The notes under the pieces: model-generated
Seen by the model: only the letters and a program-made list of their open reading frames with translations
Told to the model about the DNA's origin: nothing
Databases searched by the model: none
In this document: positions 10,553 to 21,161 of the stretch, in pieces
Layout of the letters: each line of letters begins with the position of its first letter
Position numbering within the stretch: the first letter of the stretch is position 1
Assembly (NCBI GenBank): GCA_951802425.1
Contig: OX637802.1
Span: forward strand, 2,604,001 to 2,668,000
Direction of reading: 5' to 3'
DNA from: Clavaria fumosa
Lineage: Eukaryota; Basidiomycota; Agaricomycetes; Agaricales; Clavariaceae
DNA length: 64,000 nt
Position numbers and translations under genes: made by a program

Positions 10553-10733
10553 TGTTAGGATCGCTTATGTAAGCCATCCCAAAGTGCAGTTGTGGAGAAA
10601 CTGGGGAGGGTTGTTGGAAGGTCACATAACCTGTGGCTGTGGTCAGATTACATAATTGTAAGATCACATGACCTGGGCCTGGGCGCATCACGTGATCCGA
10701 GGGTCCAAGCATGGGAAAGTCAGCAAGTCCCGG

Positions 10734-11651
10734 TGTAAGGACCATATGCGATCTAAACACGGAAACATGACAGATACCGACTATCCGGATGTTTTGCGAT
10801 CCAAAGAAATTACGTGCGATACGAACCGATAACGATCCGACACCGTCCGATAACGACCGATAGTATCCGATACATGTCCGATGTCGGACACTTCGGTCTT
10901 CAATCCCCCGTGACGATCACAGCCCACCGCTCTCACACACCGCCCACGCCTCTCTATTTCACCTCTCCAGCACGGTCAGCGCTCGACATACACACTATTC
11001 CATTCCCATTCCTTTATTTCATATACCATGCTGTAAATTTCATATTATGATCCCTTTCAACCATTCAATCGTTTAAACGTTTCAAACCCTTTGCAGTACC
11101 TTGTCCATTGTTCTTAGTACCCCTTTGCTGTACCAGCCCCACTTTCCTTCAGTTTATGAGCGGTCCGGACATTTGCTAGTTATCGGACATTTCATTCCTC
11201 CGAGCTACTCATTTCCCTTGTGATATAACTCCTTCATGTAATCCTTCACGCGACATGGCGCTGTTCCATGTGTTTTCCGGACATTTCCGTACATTCCAAT
11301 TTGCTGTACTTACAGAACTGTACTTAAGTACACTCCGGACCTCTCTGAAATACAGCTTTCTGAACCCCTTCTCTCTGTTAGAAACCTCACCTAAGCTCAC
11401 CCGTCGTCGCAACCTTCGATCCGCTGGCCTCCGTCGTTGCCGGCCCTTCGTCTTATCGCACCATCCTTATCGGATTTTATCGGACACATAGCAGAATATC
11501 CCGGACACCGTATATTTCTATTTCTCACACATTTTGAACTCATACTCCACATCCTCAAGGGTGTTTGGTGAATCTCTAACGCCTTACAGGAACCCCTGAA
11601 GGACTTGACTGTAATCAAGCAGTTGCAGCAAGAACCGTAATACCCACTACA
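10734..11651 (+). repeat. Gypsy1 5' LTR
   Basis: 918 bp. Within 10826-10892 the pentamers CCGAT and GATCCGAC and the words CGGACAC occur in a dense cluster, a possible binding-site array in the element's promoter. Confidence 0.95.
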
Positions 11652-12040
11652 ATTCTGGAGCCCACCGCGAGGGGTTCAACAAGACGTCTTCACTACCACC
11701 CTCAAGGATTCCCAGAGGCTCATCCGCTCCTCAGCCTCGACGCTCCGAACGCCTGAGAAGTCGAAACCCGAATCCGATCACAGAACCACCGCCCTCCGAA
11801 CCCCCCGGAGAAGTAATTGAAACTTCCCACCTTCTTCCATCGGACATTCCCAGTATCTCATCCATTGTCTACTCCCACACGAGTTTCACCACTCCGGATC
11901 CCTCACTACCACAGACCTTCGAACAACCACACTCACCGCTTACACCACTTCCCCTTGAACCAGACATCCTTCATTTCCCGCCCGAAACACCTCAGAATTC
12001 ACCAGACGAAGTTCACTCACCGCCCCACGCACCAATACAA

Positions 12041-14038
12041 ATGGCCAACCAACCGAGATATCCGCTCCGTGGCGCCCACGGGGCCCCTGCCTTTGACGGA
12101 GTACCGACACACCTCAACCGGTACTTCGAGGACATCGACATCGTGCTCACCGGCGTCAACCCGGACGTTCCAGAACCCGATTTAATTCGGTACGCCAAGC
12201 ACTATCTCGACACCGATACGTGTCTCCTCTGGGAGACTCTTTCACCTGACCCGGACCCGGTATGGACGTGGGATACCTTCAAAGCGGCCGTCCGACGACT
12301 TTATCCAGGATCTGATGGAGGTCGCTTATTTTCCGTCGCCGACCTGGACCGTTTCATATCGGACTCGGCCCAAAAGGGAGTTTACACGCGCGCAGAACAC
12401 GGAGAATACTATCGGGACTTTCTCCGGATCACCTCGCACTTGATCACATCACAGCGTATGTCCACAAATGACAGGAACCGACTTTACATCCTCGGATTTG
12501 GGGATCATACAAGGCGTCGGATCGAAAGCCGACTCGCTATCATACTACCAAACCACCATCCGGAGGATCCTTACCCCATGAATGAAGTACATGGTGCAGC
12601 TGAATTTCTTCTCTCCTCGACGTCCCCCCACTCTGCGACAACCGATCAACTTTCCGGACCCGTCCGTCTCGCATCTTCAGCCCCCGGGAGAGAAACGAAA
12701 CCGGTAGTCAAGAAGGAAGAATTTGATATGTCCGCAGCCTGGGCAACATTCGCTTCCACAATGGCTCGCCTGGAATCGATTTTGACAGCCCAATCTCTCG
12801 AACCGGCAAGACACTCCGCTCCCCGGACAACGAACTCTCCCGCAGGCCGGACGTGTAATTTCTGTTCGGAAATAGGTCATTTTGTTAGTGCCTGTCCGAA
12901 GGCCCTCGAATACATTAAGTCTGGCAAATGTATACGGAACACAGAAGGCAGGATTTGTCTCCCCTCCGGACGATATTTGCCAGGCACTATCTCAGGGAAC
13001 AACCTATCCGAGCGCTTCGACAAGTACTACGCTACATACCAATCCCAGAACACGCAACCGGCGACAACCGCGGTATTTGAAGCACAGCCGATCGGACAAT
13101 CCGCTCACCCCCCGGACATGGAAGACGATTCGGATGAGGAAGATGACGAGAATACCGTGTTGGAAAACATGGTCCGCACCTTTGCAAACGATGTCGCGAA
13201 GAAAGTAGACAAGGGCAAAAGGAAAGCACCCACACCCAGGAATACCGATCCTCAGCCATCTAGGTTATCGCCCCCACCCGCCGTTGTTATTACGCCGCCT
13301 CAGGTCACTCGTCCATCAAAGCCGGAGAAAATCGAACGACCCGACGTCCAGTACCATTACCAAGCTCCGATCGAAAATCCGGTAACCGTTCAACAAGTAT
13401 TCGATCGCGCACTCGACATGCCAGTCCGCGTCACACCTCGCGAACTACTCGCCATTTCCGGAGACATCCGCAAAAAGATGAAGGATGTGGTTACCGCTCG
13501 TCGCGTTCCGGTCACCGCGTCCGTCGTACAGGATACGCTCTATACAAACATTACGGTCCCGGACACCTCCGATCTTGTTGTCGCCGTCGACGCTGCTCCG
13601 CTCCGCATCGTAGAAGGGATATTGGACAACCGGATCGCCGCGGAGTGCCTGCTCGACCAAGGCAGCTCAATCGTGGCAATGCGAAGAGACGTTTGGGAGA
13701 AACTCGGCAACCCACTACACTCCGAGAACGTTATTCACATGGAATCCTCTCATGGCACCATCGCTCCGACCCTCGGACTCATCAAGAATTTCCCCCTACA
13801 GATCGGTCCGTGCACATTCCATGTTCAAATGCAAGTAGCAGACACGTTGCCCTGCGAGGTTCTTGTCGGACGACCCTTTTTCATGTTAACCGGTTCCCAA
13901 ACGATTGACCATCCCCACGGGGCCCAGGACCTTATTCTCAACGATCCAAACACCGGAGAAAGAATCATAGTGCCAACGAAGGAGCGAATCCCGATCCGCA
14001 AATCCTTGAAGAACAAGAAACCGCATCCGGATTTTTGA
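12041..14038 (+). CDS. Gypsy1 Gag with C-terminal aspartic protease
   Basis: 665 aa from ATG 12041. The N-terminal two thirds form a Ty3-type Gag with one CCHC knuckle (CNFCSEIGHFVSACP, about residues 277-291), then an acidic and a Pro-rich linker. Near residue 535 a retropepsin-like segment appears (AECLLDQGSSIVAMRRDVW, later LVGRPFF), with DQG in place of the usual DTG or DSG. Protease is thus in the Gag frame. The stop overlaps the pol frame, which lies at minus 1, next to a run of five T (14032-14036), suggesting ribosomal frameshifting. Gag packages the element's RNA; the protease matures the polyproteins. Confidence 0.9.
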   Translation: MANQPRYPLRGAHGAPAFDGVPTHLNRYFEDIDIVLTGVNPDVPEPDLIRYAKHYLDTDTCLLWETLSPDPDPVWTWDTFKAAVRRLYPGSDGGRLFSVADLDRFISDSAQKGVYTRAEHGEYYRDFLRITSHLITSQRMSTNDRNRLYILGFGDHTRRRIESRLAIILPNHHPEDPYPMNEVHGAAEFLLSSTSPHSATTDQLSGPVRLASSAPGRETKPVVKKEEFDMSAAWATFASTMARLESILTAQSLEPARHSAPRTTNSPAGRTCNFCSEIGHFVSACPKALEYIKSGKCIRNTEGRICLPSGRYLPGTISGNNLSERFDKYYATYQSQNTQPATTAVFEAQPIGQSAHPPDMEDDSDEEDDENTVLENMVRTFANDVAKKVDKGKRKAPTPRNTDPQPSRLSPPPAVVITPPQVTRPSKPEKIERPDVQYHYQAPIENPVTVQQVFDRALDMPVRVTPRELLAISGDIRKKMKDVVTARRVPVTASVVQDTLYTNITVPDTSDLVVAVDAAPLRIVEGILDNRIAAECLLDQGSSIVAMRRDVWEKLGNPLHSENVIHMESSHGTIAPTLGLIKNFPLQIGPCTFHVQMQVADTLPCEVLVGRPFFMLTGSQTIDHPHGAQDLILNDPNTGERIIVPTKERIPIRKSLKNKKPHPDF

Positions 14039-17000
14039 GAGCTGGAGCCTCGAATGTCCGCAAACCAACGGACTTACCTCCGATCAATGCGGACACGGAA
14101 GCTATACCCAGATACGAGACTCCAGCCATTTTTCCTACTTCCGTTCACGTTCCCTTATCGTTTTCCCTTATAAACCCAGTCTCTCTCGACCCCTTCCCCT
14201 GTATCAGTATCTCGGACGTTTCTCTCGATTCCGCTGATTCCCCAGTCGCTATCGGACGTGAACCGTCGCGTCCAAATGTTGCAACCCCCTTGTACAACAA
14301 AACCCCCGAAATAAATTCCCTGTCTACGGACGCCGTTCTTCCAGTTTACTTGGGAAAGAAATATAAGAAAGTCGCGAATCGCGTCAATCCGATCAAAGCG
14401 ACAGTACCCAAAGAATTCCGGATTGTCCGACGCCGACACCTGGACCCCCTAGCCGATATGCCAACTCTTCCGACCCATCCCCCCGATTTCACCCCCGGTC
14501 TTCGATACACTCAAAACCGGAAAGACACGCACAACGCCAACCCCACCGGATTCTTATGGCCGGAGGAAGAAAAACTCGTTCACCATCTTATTAAAGCCCA
14601 GGAAGACGCCTTCGCTTGGAAAGAGACCGAAAAAGGACGATTCGACGCAAAATACTTCGATCCGATTATTATCCCGACAGTCGAACATATCCCTTGGATC
14701 TTCAAAAATATACCGATTCCCCCCGGTATTTACGACGAAGTTCTCAAAGTAATCCGGGAAAAGATCGCAGCCGGCGTTTATGAAGAATCCAACTCTTCTT
14801 ATCGGTCCCAGTGGTTTTGCGTGTTAAAGAAAGACGGAAAGTCTCTCCGACTCGTGCACAACCTCCAGCCGCTTAACAAAATCACTATCGGCGATTCCGC
14901 GGTCCCCCCGATAATGGAGGTTTTTGCGGAATCATTCGCCGGACGCGGATGTTACGGATCACTCGACCTTTTCGTCTCCTTCGATCAGCGGTCTCTGGAC
15001 GAACGAAGCCGAGACCTCACCACGTTTCAAACCCCTCTCGGAGCAAAACGGCTCACCTGCGTCCCCATGGGATACACCAACGCGACGCAGATTATGCATG
15101 GAGACGTCACGCATGTTCTACAAGATGAAATTCCGCACGTAACCATCCCATTCGTAGACGATGTAGCGATCAAGGGCCCGGAAACCCGATACGAGCTTCC
15201 GGACGGCACCTACGAGACGATCCCTGAGAATCCGCAAATACGACGATTTGTTTGGGAGCATTTAAATAACGTCAACCGGGTGCTCCAACGAATCAAGAAA
15301 GTCGGAGGAACCTTTAACGGCAAGAAAACGACAATTTGCGTTCCCGAAGCAGTCGTTACCGGACATACGTGCACATACGAAGGACGAGTTCCGGATGCCT
15401 CCAACGTTCAGCGTATCCGGGACTGGCCTCCTTGCAAAACCCTGACCGATGTCCGATCATTTTTAGGGGTTTGCGGACTACTCCGGATATTCATTAAAAA
15501 CTACGCCGTACTTGCCCGACCTCTTGTCAGTCTAACTCGCAAGGACGTGCCATTCAGATTCGAAAAAGAAGAACAAAACTCGATGGACCGACTCAAACAC
15601 GCGATTCTGAACTCATCCGCCATCCGACCAATCGACTACCGCTCCGGACAACCCGTAATTCTCGCCGTCGACTCATCAAATATCGCCGTTGGTTTCGCAC
15701 TCTTCCAAATTGGAGAAGATGGAATACGATATCCCTCCCGCTTTGGCTCCATTACCTGGAACGAACGTGAGGCCCGATACTCACAAGCAAAAATCGAATT
15801 ATACGGACTCTTCCGCGCACTTCGGTCGTACCGGATTTACCTTATAGGCCTTCCGAAATTTACTGTCGAAATGGACGCGAAGTTCATTAAGGGTATGCTA
15901 AACAATCCGGACATTCAACCCAACGCTGCCATGAATCGATGGATTGCCGGTATACTACTCTTCGATTTCGATCTTGTTCATATTCCCGCAGATAAGCACA
16001 CCGGAGCCGACGGACTATCACGCCGACGTGCCGCAGATGGTGAAGAAGATACCGAGTCTGAAGATCACGAAGAATGGATCGATCGGAGCTACGTATTCGC
16101 CATGGAACACATGAATCGAGCACCGGACGCTTCCTACACATCCGAGACACGACTCGCCGGCATCACCCATACTCGCTTCAAAGTTTACACAGGATCGACG
16201 CTACTCAATTCGACGGTACCACCCGAGGAATCACCGACCCCGAACGAATCTTCCGCCGTCCTTATACCCCGATCCGATGCAGCAAACAAAAGAGAAGAAC
16301 AGATTCGCAAAATTGAATCTTTCCTTCGAAACCCGATCCGTCCCTCCGGCATTGACGCAAACCAGTTCCGACGACTGGTCCGCTCCGCATCCGAGTTCTT
16401 CATCCTAGATGACAAATTATGGCGTCGCCGACCTAACGGATACCACCAAGTAGTACCTCCGGACCACAAACGTCTCGCAATTATCACAGAGGCACACGAT
16501 TCACTCGGCCACAAAGGCGTTTACGTTATCCGGACACGTATTCTAAATCGGTTCTGGTGGCCGGTGCTGGATCAAGACGTAAAATGGTTTGTCAAAACTT
16601 GTCACCAATGCCAAACTCGGCAAATCCGGAAGATCTTCATTCCACCGACGGTTGCTACACCGGCCGGTCTTTTCCGTCGAGCGCACATTGATACTATGTT
16701 CCTACCAAGAGCCCGCGGTTTCCGACTTCTCGTCCACGCCCGATGCTCGTTATCCGCATATCCGGAAGCAAGACCGCTACGAAACGAGACCGCCCGACTT
16801 CTCGGAACCTTCATATTCGAAGATATACTATGCCGATGGGGAGCAGTAGAAGAGATTATCACGGATAACGGAGCCCCATTTATCAAAGCCCTCGATTTCC
16901 TTAAGAAACGGTACGGAATCCATCACATCCGTATATCCGGATACAACTCCCGCGCTAACGGCGTCATCGAACGTGCCCATCGATCGGTCCGTGAGTCGTT

Positions 17001-17772
17001 AATCAAAGCAGCAGATGGAGACGATTCGAAATGGCCGGACGTTTTACCCTCAGTCATTTGGGCAGAACGAACCACGATCCAACGGTCCACCGGCCACTCC
17101 CCATTTTACATCGCACATGGCGTCGAACCGCTTTTCCCCTTCGACATATCCGAAGCAACATATTTAATTCCGACCGCCGACGCCCCGATGACCACTCCGG
17201 AACTGATAGCCCTTCGTGCCCGCCAACTGCAAAAACGAGAAGAAGATCTAGCAACAATCGCCGATAAAGTGCTCGCTGCCCGCAAACAATCCGTCAAGCA
17301 GTTCATCGACGCACACCGGAAGTCTATTATCGACTACGACTTCCAACCCGGATCGTTGGTATTGATCCGCAATTCGGCCGTTGAAATGGAATTAAATCGA
17401 AAAACAAAACCGCGATTCTTCGGACCGATGATCGTCGTTCGCCGAACACAATATGGCGCCTATATTCTCTCGGAACTCGACGGCGCCGTTTCCAAAATCC
17501 ACTACGCAGCTTTCCGCATCATTCCCTACTATCCGAGGTCGCAAACATCGATTCCGGTCACTTCTATCATCGACCAAACGACGGAGATAAACGAGGACAT
17601 CTCTCCCTATCAAATACACGAGGCGTCACCCAACTCTATCGACAGAGAAGATGAGCAAAACCAAGCGGCTGACCTATCCGATGAATCCGATAATGAAACC
17701 ACTGACGACGACACTGCAGAAACTCGTCCGCAACGCTCCGGAGCAACCCGGAACCTTCGGCCTCGCCATTAA
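14035..17772 (+). CDS. Gypsy1 Pol: reverse transcriptase, RNase H, integrase
   Basis: 1,245 codons, open without interruption. RT lies at about residues 250-400, with LKKDGKSLRLVHNLQPLNK and the active site FVDD in place of YxDD, a common fungal variant. RNase H is at about 540-665 (LAVDSSNIAVGFALF; the HTGADGLSR signature). The integrase zinc finger is at about 820-870 (H, H, CHQC) and its catalytic core at 880-990 carries the DDE residues (HIDTM, ITDNGAPF, VIERAH). The C-terminus has a DNA-binding region (FFGPMIVVRR) and an acidic tail but no chromodomain. The listed first codon (TTG) overlaps the gag stop, so expression as a minus-1 fusion is expected. Confidence 0.95.
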   Translation: MRAGASNVRKPTDLPPINADTEAIPRYETPAIFPTSVHVPLSFSLINPVSLDPFPCISISDVSLDSADSPVAIGREPSRPNVATPLYNKTPEINSLSTDAVLPVYLGKKYKKVANRVNPIKATVPKEFRIVRRRHLDPLADMPTLPTHPPDFTPGLRYTQNRKDTHNANPTGFLWPEEEKLVHHLIKAQEDAFAWKETEKGRFDAKYFDPIIIPTVEHIPWIFKNIPIPPGIYDEVLKVIREKIAAGVYEESNSSYRSQWFCVLKKDGKSLRLVHNLQPLNKITIGDSAVPPIMEVFAESFAGRGCYGSLDLFVSFDQRSLDERSRDLTTFQTPLGAKRLTCVPMGYTNATQIMHGDVTHVLQDEIPHVTIPFVDDVAIKGPETRYELPDGTYETIPENPQIRRFVWEHLNNVNRVLQRIKKVGGTFNGKKTTICVPEAVVTGHTCTYEGRVPDASNVQRIRDWPPCKTLTDVRSFLGVCGLLRIFIKNYAVLARPLVSLTRKDVPFRFEKEEQNSMDRLKHAILNSSAIRPIDYRSGQPVILAVDSSNIAVGFALFQIGEDGIRYPSRFGSITWNEREARYSQAKIELYGLFRALRSYRIYLIGLPKFTVEMDAKFIKGMLNNPDIQPNAAMNRWIAGILLFDFDLVHIPADKHTGADGLSRRRAADGEEDTESEDHEEWIDRSYVFAMEHMNRAPDASYTSETRLAGITHTRFKVYTGSTLLNSTVPPEESPTPNESSAVLIPRSDAANKREEQIRKIESFLRNPIRPSGIDANQFRRLVRSASEFFILDDKLWRRRPNGYHQVVPPDHKRLAIITEAHDSLGHKGVYVIRTRILNRFWWPVLDQDVKWFVKTCHQCQTRQIRKIFIPPTVATPAGLFRRAHIDTMFLPRARGFRLLVHARCSLSAYPEARPLRNETARLLGTFIFEDILCRWGAVEEIITDNGAPFIKALDFLKKRYGIHHIRISGYNSRANGVIERAHRSVRESLIKAADGDDSKWPDVLPSVIWAERTTIQRSTGHSPFYIAHGVEPLFPFDISEATYLIPTADAPMTTPELIALRARQLQKREEDLATIADKVLAARKQSVKQFIDAHRKSIIDYDFQPGSLVLIRNSAVEMELNRKTKPRFFGPMIVVRRTQYGAYILSELDGAVSKIHYAAFRIIPYYPRSQTSIPVTSIIDQTTEINEDISPYQIHEASPNSIDREDEQNQAADLSDESDNETTDDDTAETRPQRSGATRNLRPRH

Positions 17773-17829
17773 GTATTTTTTCTCCATCATATCCTTCATT
17801 TTTCTATACTTCACATTGATTCACACCTT

Positions 17830-17830
<1 letters not shown>

Positions 17831-17866
<36 letters not shown>
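17831..17866 (+). repeat. Homopolymer A run, 36 bases
   Basis: Lies between the stop of pol (17772) and the stop of the convergent antisense gene (18008). On the minus strand it is a T run. It could be a poly(A) tail captured when the antisense gene was acquired, or simple slippage. Confidence 0.9.
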
Positions 17867-17867
<1 letters not shown>

Positions 17868-18007
17868 GAAATTTCGGACAAGTCCAAACTTTATACCCGA
17901 CGTTCTTTCAACCATTTTCTCACATTCTCACATTCCTCACTTATCCCACATGACATACCATACCAAATAGAAAAAGAAAAACATATATAAAAACAAAAAC
18001 AAAATAT

Positions 18008-19558
18008 TTACTTAGAGGACGACTCGCCAAGGAGGAGCATCCGGAGCAGCTCCGCTCCGGCCTTCACCTGGTCCGCCCCCCTCTCCATCATCTCCAGCGC
18101 CCTATCGAGCGCCTCCCTCCCGGACACCCCTCGCGCCACCTCCCGCTCCTTACCCTTCCGACTTGGTCCCGCCTCCGCCTTCTTCTTCTTTGCCGGCGGC
18201 TCCTCCACCAGCTCCACACTGGTATCCTCCTCAATCTCGTCCTCCTCCTCCGGCGTCGTCTCCTCGCGAACCGGTACCCGCGTCGCACCTCGCCTCGGCC
18301 TCTTACTTCCGCTCGCTCCCGCCGCCTTCGGACCTGTTCCGATACGTTAGCAAATGCGGACCCGATACCTTCTCGACATACCTTCCGTTCCGGACACCGC
18401 CGCTCTCTCTGTTTTCGCTCCTGAAACACACCTATCATTTGTCTCATCATGAAAAATAAAAAGAATACCACTTACCTCGCACAGCCGACAGACTGCACGA
18501 TACCTTATACGTCCGGCACCACCGGCACGCTATCCCCTCCACTCCGTAGCACACCCGCCACTTCCGGGTGCACTCCTTGCACCCCGGAACGTGCTCCTAA
18601 TCATTATATCAGACGTCGAAAAAGCCTCACATATCTTAATTAACCACTCACCTTATCTCCAGGCTGCCGCGCAGCCCGGGACTCTATGTCGCTCTTCGCC
18701 CCGCCTCTCCTCCCTCGCCCTCGCTCCGCTGCCTTCCGCCTCGCGATCTCCACCCACACCGGAGTCGCCATCATCCGCGCACCGTCCCGGTGCACGAACA
18801 TCGGCTCCTCCACCGACTGCTCGCCTCCCCCGGCCACCGCACTCACCGCCGCCGCCTCGATAACACCGACGGGCGTCACCCCGTCGGTTCCCCACACGGT
18901 CCGATGACCGTCCGGATCCTCCCCTGCCGCCACCTCGTCCACACGCAGCTCTCCGGCGTCCGGTGATATCGTCGTCGTTGTTACCGCCGCTGCACCGGAC
19001 TCCGCCGCTCCCGTCGTCGTCGTTGTTGCCGCCGCCGCCGCCTCGCCCTCGTCGTCGCTGTCACTTACGACAATTAAGCGCGCCCGGGCAAGGCGCGCCC
19101 TCTTCTCGGCAGCCCTCGCCGCCTCCGCCCGCCTCTCCTCCGCCTCCGCCTCTGCTGCGGCCCGCTCAGTAGCCGCCCTCTCCTCGCTCGTGCGCTGTTT
19201 CTCGGCCTCGACCTCCTCCCGCCTTCTCGTCCGCTCAGCGGACCACTCGTCCCCGCAGAGCTTCCGCCACTTCTTGAGCCTTCGCGCGACCCGGACGAGT
19301 CCCTCGTCCACCTCCACGTCGTCGTCGATCGCTGCCACATATCCGGCAAGAAAATCGTCCTAAAAACGTTGTCAGTGCGATACAAAAAAGTACGAAAGAT
19401 TCTCGTTCACGCACCGCGTCACCCGCATACGTCCCCACCCACTCCGCGCACTCTCCATCCTGCCCCCGATCCGGCAACTCCTCGCCCGGCGCCATGGCCT
19501 GCGCCTCGGTCATCGCCTGGACTGCGTTTCGAAAGATTGAAGAATCGAAGTTTTCCAT
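18008..19558 (-). CDS. Antisense accessory gene of Gypsy1: coiled coil plus Zn2Cys6-like cluster
   Basis: Five exons: 19558-19415, 19359-18652, 18596-18476, 18420-18382, 18333-18008. Introns are 48-55 nt, every junction keeps the frame, and the product is 445 aa. The N-terminus (MENFDSSIFRNAVQ) is acidic. A long Arg/Glu/Ala coiled coil follows at about residues 75-145 (EERAATERAAAEAEAEERR), then a Ser/Thr/Ala region. Across the exon 2-3 junction comes CKECTRKWRVC, then CRWCRTYKVSC, with spacing C-X2-C-X6-C-X7-C-X2-C-X6-C, as in fungal Zn2Cys6 DNA-binding domains. The tail is basic, with KKKK and leucine-rich ends. A nuclear, DNA-binding role is inferred. Because the gene is antisense, its introns are not removed from the genomic RNA. 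Gypsy2 carries a decayed relative. Confidence 0.8.
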
Positions 19559-19715
19559 TGTCGGAGAGTTGACGTGTTGCTGTCGCTGGAGAAAACACAA
19601 GGGTGTGTTTGGACCTATGTGCACCCACACGACGCGTACTTCACGATCAACAAACCGTTATTTGGCCTTGTTTGGTTGCAACCGAGGGCGGTTGCATTTT
19701 CAGCCCCCGGGAGAA

Positions 19716-20633
19716 TGTAAGGACCATATGCGATCTAAACACGGAAACATGACAGATACCGACTATCCGGATGTTTTGCGATCCAAAGAAATTACGTGCG
19801 ATACGAACCGATAACGATCCGACACCGTCCGATAACGACCGATAGTATCCGATACATGTCCGATGTCGGACACTTCGGTCTTCAATCCCCCGTGACGATC
19901 ACAGCCCACCGCTCTCACACACCGCCCACGCCTCTCTATTTCACCTCTCCAGCACGGTCAGCGCTCGACATACACACTATTCCATTCCCATTCCTTTATT
20001 TCATATACCATGCTGTAAATTTCATATTATGATCCCTTTCAACCATTCAATCGTTTAAACGTTTCAAACCCTTTGCAGTACCTTGTCCATTGTTCTTAGT
20101 ACCCCTTTGCTGTACCAGCCCCACTTTCCTTCAGTTTATGAGCGGTCCGGACATTTGCTAGTTATCGGACATTTCATTCCTCCGAGCTACTCATTTCCCT
20201 TGTGATATAACTCCTTCATGTAACCCTTCACGCGACATGGCGCTGTTCCATGTGTTTTCCGGACATTTCCGTACATTCCAATTTGCTGTACTTACAGAAC
20301 TGTACTTAAGTACACTCCGGACCTCTCTGAAATACAGCTTTCTGAACCCCTTCTCTCTGTTAGAAACCTCACCTAAGCTCACCCGTCGTCGCAACCTTCG
20401 ATCCGCTGGCCTCCGTCGTTGCCGGCCCTTCGTCTTATCGCACCATCCTTATCGGATTTTATCGGACACATAGCAGAATATCCCGGACACCGTATATTTC
20501 TATTTCTCACACATTTTGAACTCATACTCCACATCCTCAAGGGTGTTTGGTGAATCTCTAACGCCTTACAGGAACCCCTGAAGGACTTGACTGTAATCAA
20601 GCAGTTGCAGCAAGAACCGTAATACCCACTACA
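19716..20633 (+). repeat. Gypsy1 3' LTR
   Basis: 918 bp, preceded by the purine stretch GGGAGAA and identical to the 5' LTR except for one observed C/T difference. Followed by CCGG. Confidence 0.95.
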
Positions 20634-20745
20634 CCGGGGCTCTCGCTATATATACTGTGTCCTTTCCATTTTTGTACTCTTTCCCCCTTATCTTAGTATT
20701 GTCGTCATGACCTTATGCTTAAGTTGTGTGAGACCCAGTCTGATA

Positions 20746-21121
20746 AGTATAAGTTCCCCCCTGCTCCTCAGTTTGAATATTAACATCTCTTGATCCTAAA
20801 TATCTCTGAGTTTTCGTCCTCATCATCCTCGATGTTCTCCATGTCATCTGACCAACTCCGAGCAACTCTGATGGACTCTGATCAACTTCAGAGTTTGACT
20901 TTCATTCTGATTCTCTCTTGGGTATTGTTTCTGTTTGATAAATAGGGACAAGTATATATGTGGTGGCACAACACATACATTGAGGCCACAGTCCCATAAG
21001 TCTCCTTCTTCTCTGTTTGCTTCTCCATTTCTCTGATATCAGACTCCGATTGGACTCCAATAAAACATCTCCACCCTGTTCCATTAACCCCTTTTGCTAC
21101 TAACCTGATAGGACTGTGACA
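20746..21121 (+). repeat. Gypsy2 5' LTR, second part
   Basis: Continues the LTR interrupted at 10552 and matches 28172-28557, ending ACTGTGACA before the internal region. Confidence 0.85.
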
Positions 21122-21161
21122 GTATATTTGAACTTCAAATCTCATATATACAAACATAACA

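Larger units (their letters stand above)
10734..20633 (+). mobile_element. Gypsy1, a complete young Ty3/Gypsy retrotransposon with an antisense gene
   Basis: 9,900 bp with 918-bp LTRs (10734-11651 and 19716-20633) that I find differing at a single base, near 11236 and 20218. The ends are TGTAAGG and CCCACTACA, flanked by CCGG on both sides (10730-10733, 20634-20637). A candidate primer-binding site starting TGG lies just inside the 5' LTR at 11656. The gag and pol frames are long and uninterrupted, so the element looks recently active. Between pol and the 3' LTR there is an additional spliced gene on the opposite strand. Confidence 0.95.
10553..20745. mobile_element. LTR-like element in the Gypsy2 LTR, itself hosting Gypsy1
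   Basis: The parts 10553-10733 and 20634-20745 form one 289-bp sequence starting TGTTAGGATC and ending CTGATA, flanked by the 5-bp duplication AGTAT (10548-10552, 20746-20750). Size, TG start and 5-bp duplication suggest a solo LTR. Gypsy1 sits inside it. Confidence 0.65.

Noticed and set aside
18163..18863. Pro/Ser-rich plus-strand frames in Gypsy1
   Set aside because: They are shadows of the antisense spliced gene, whose introns and cysteine pattern are coherent on the minus strand.
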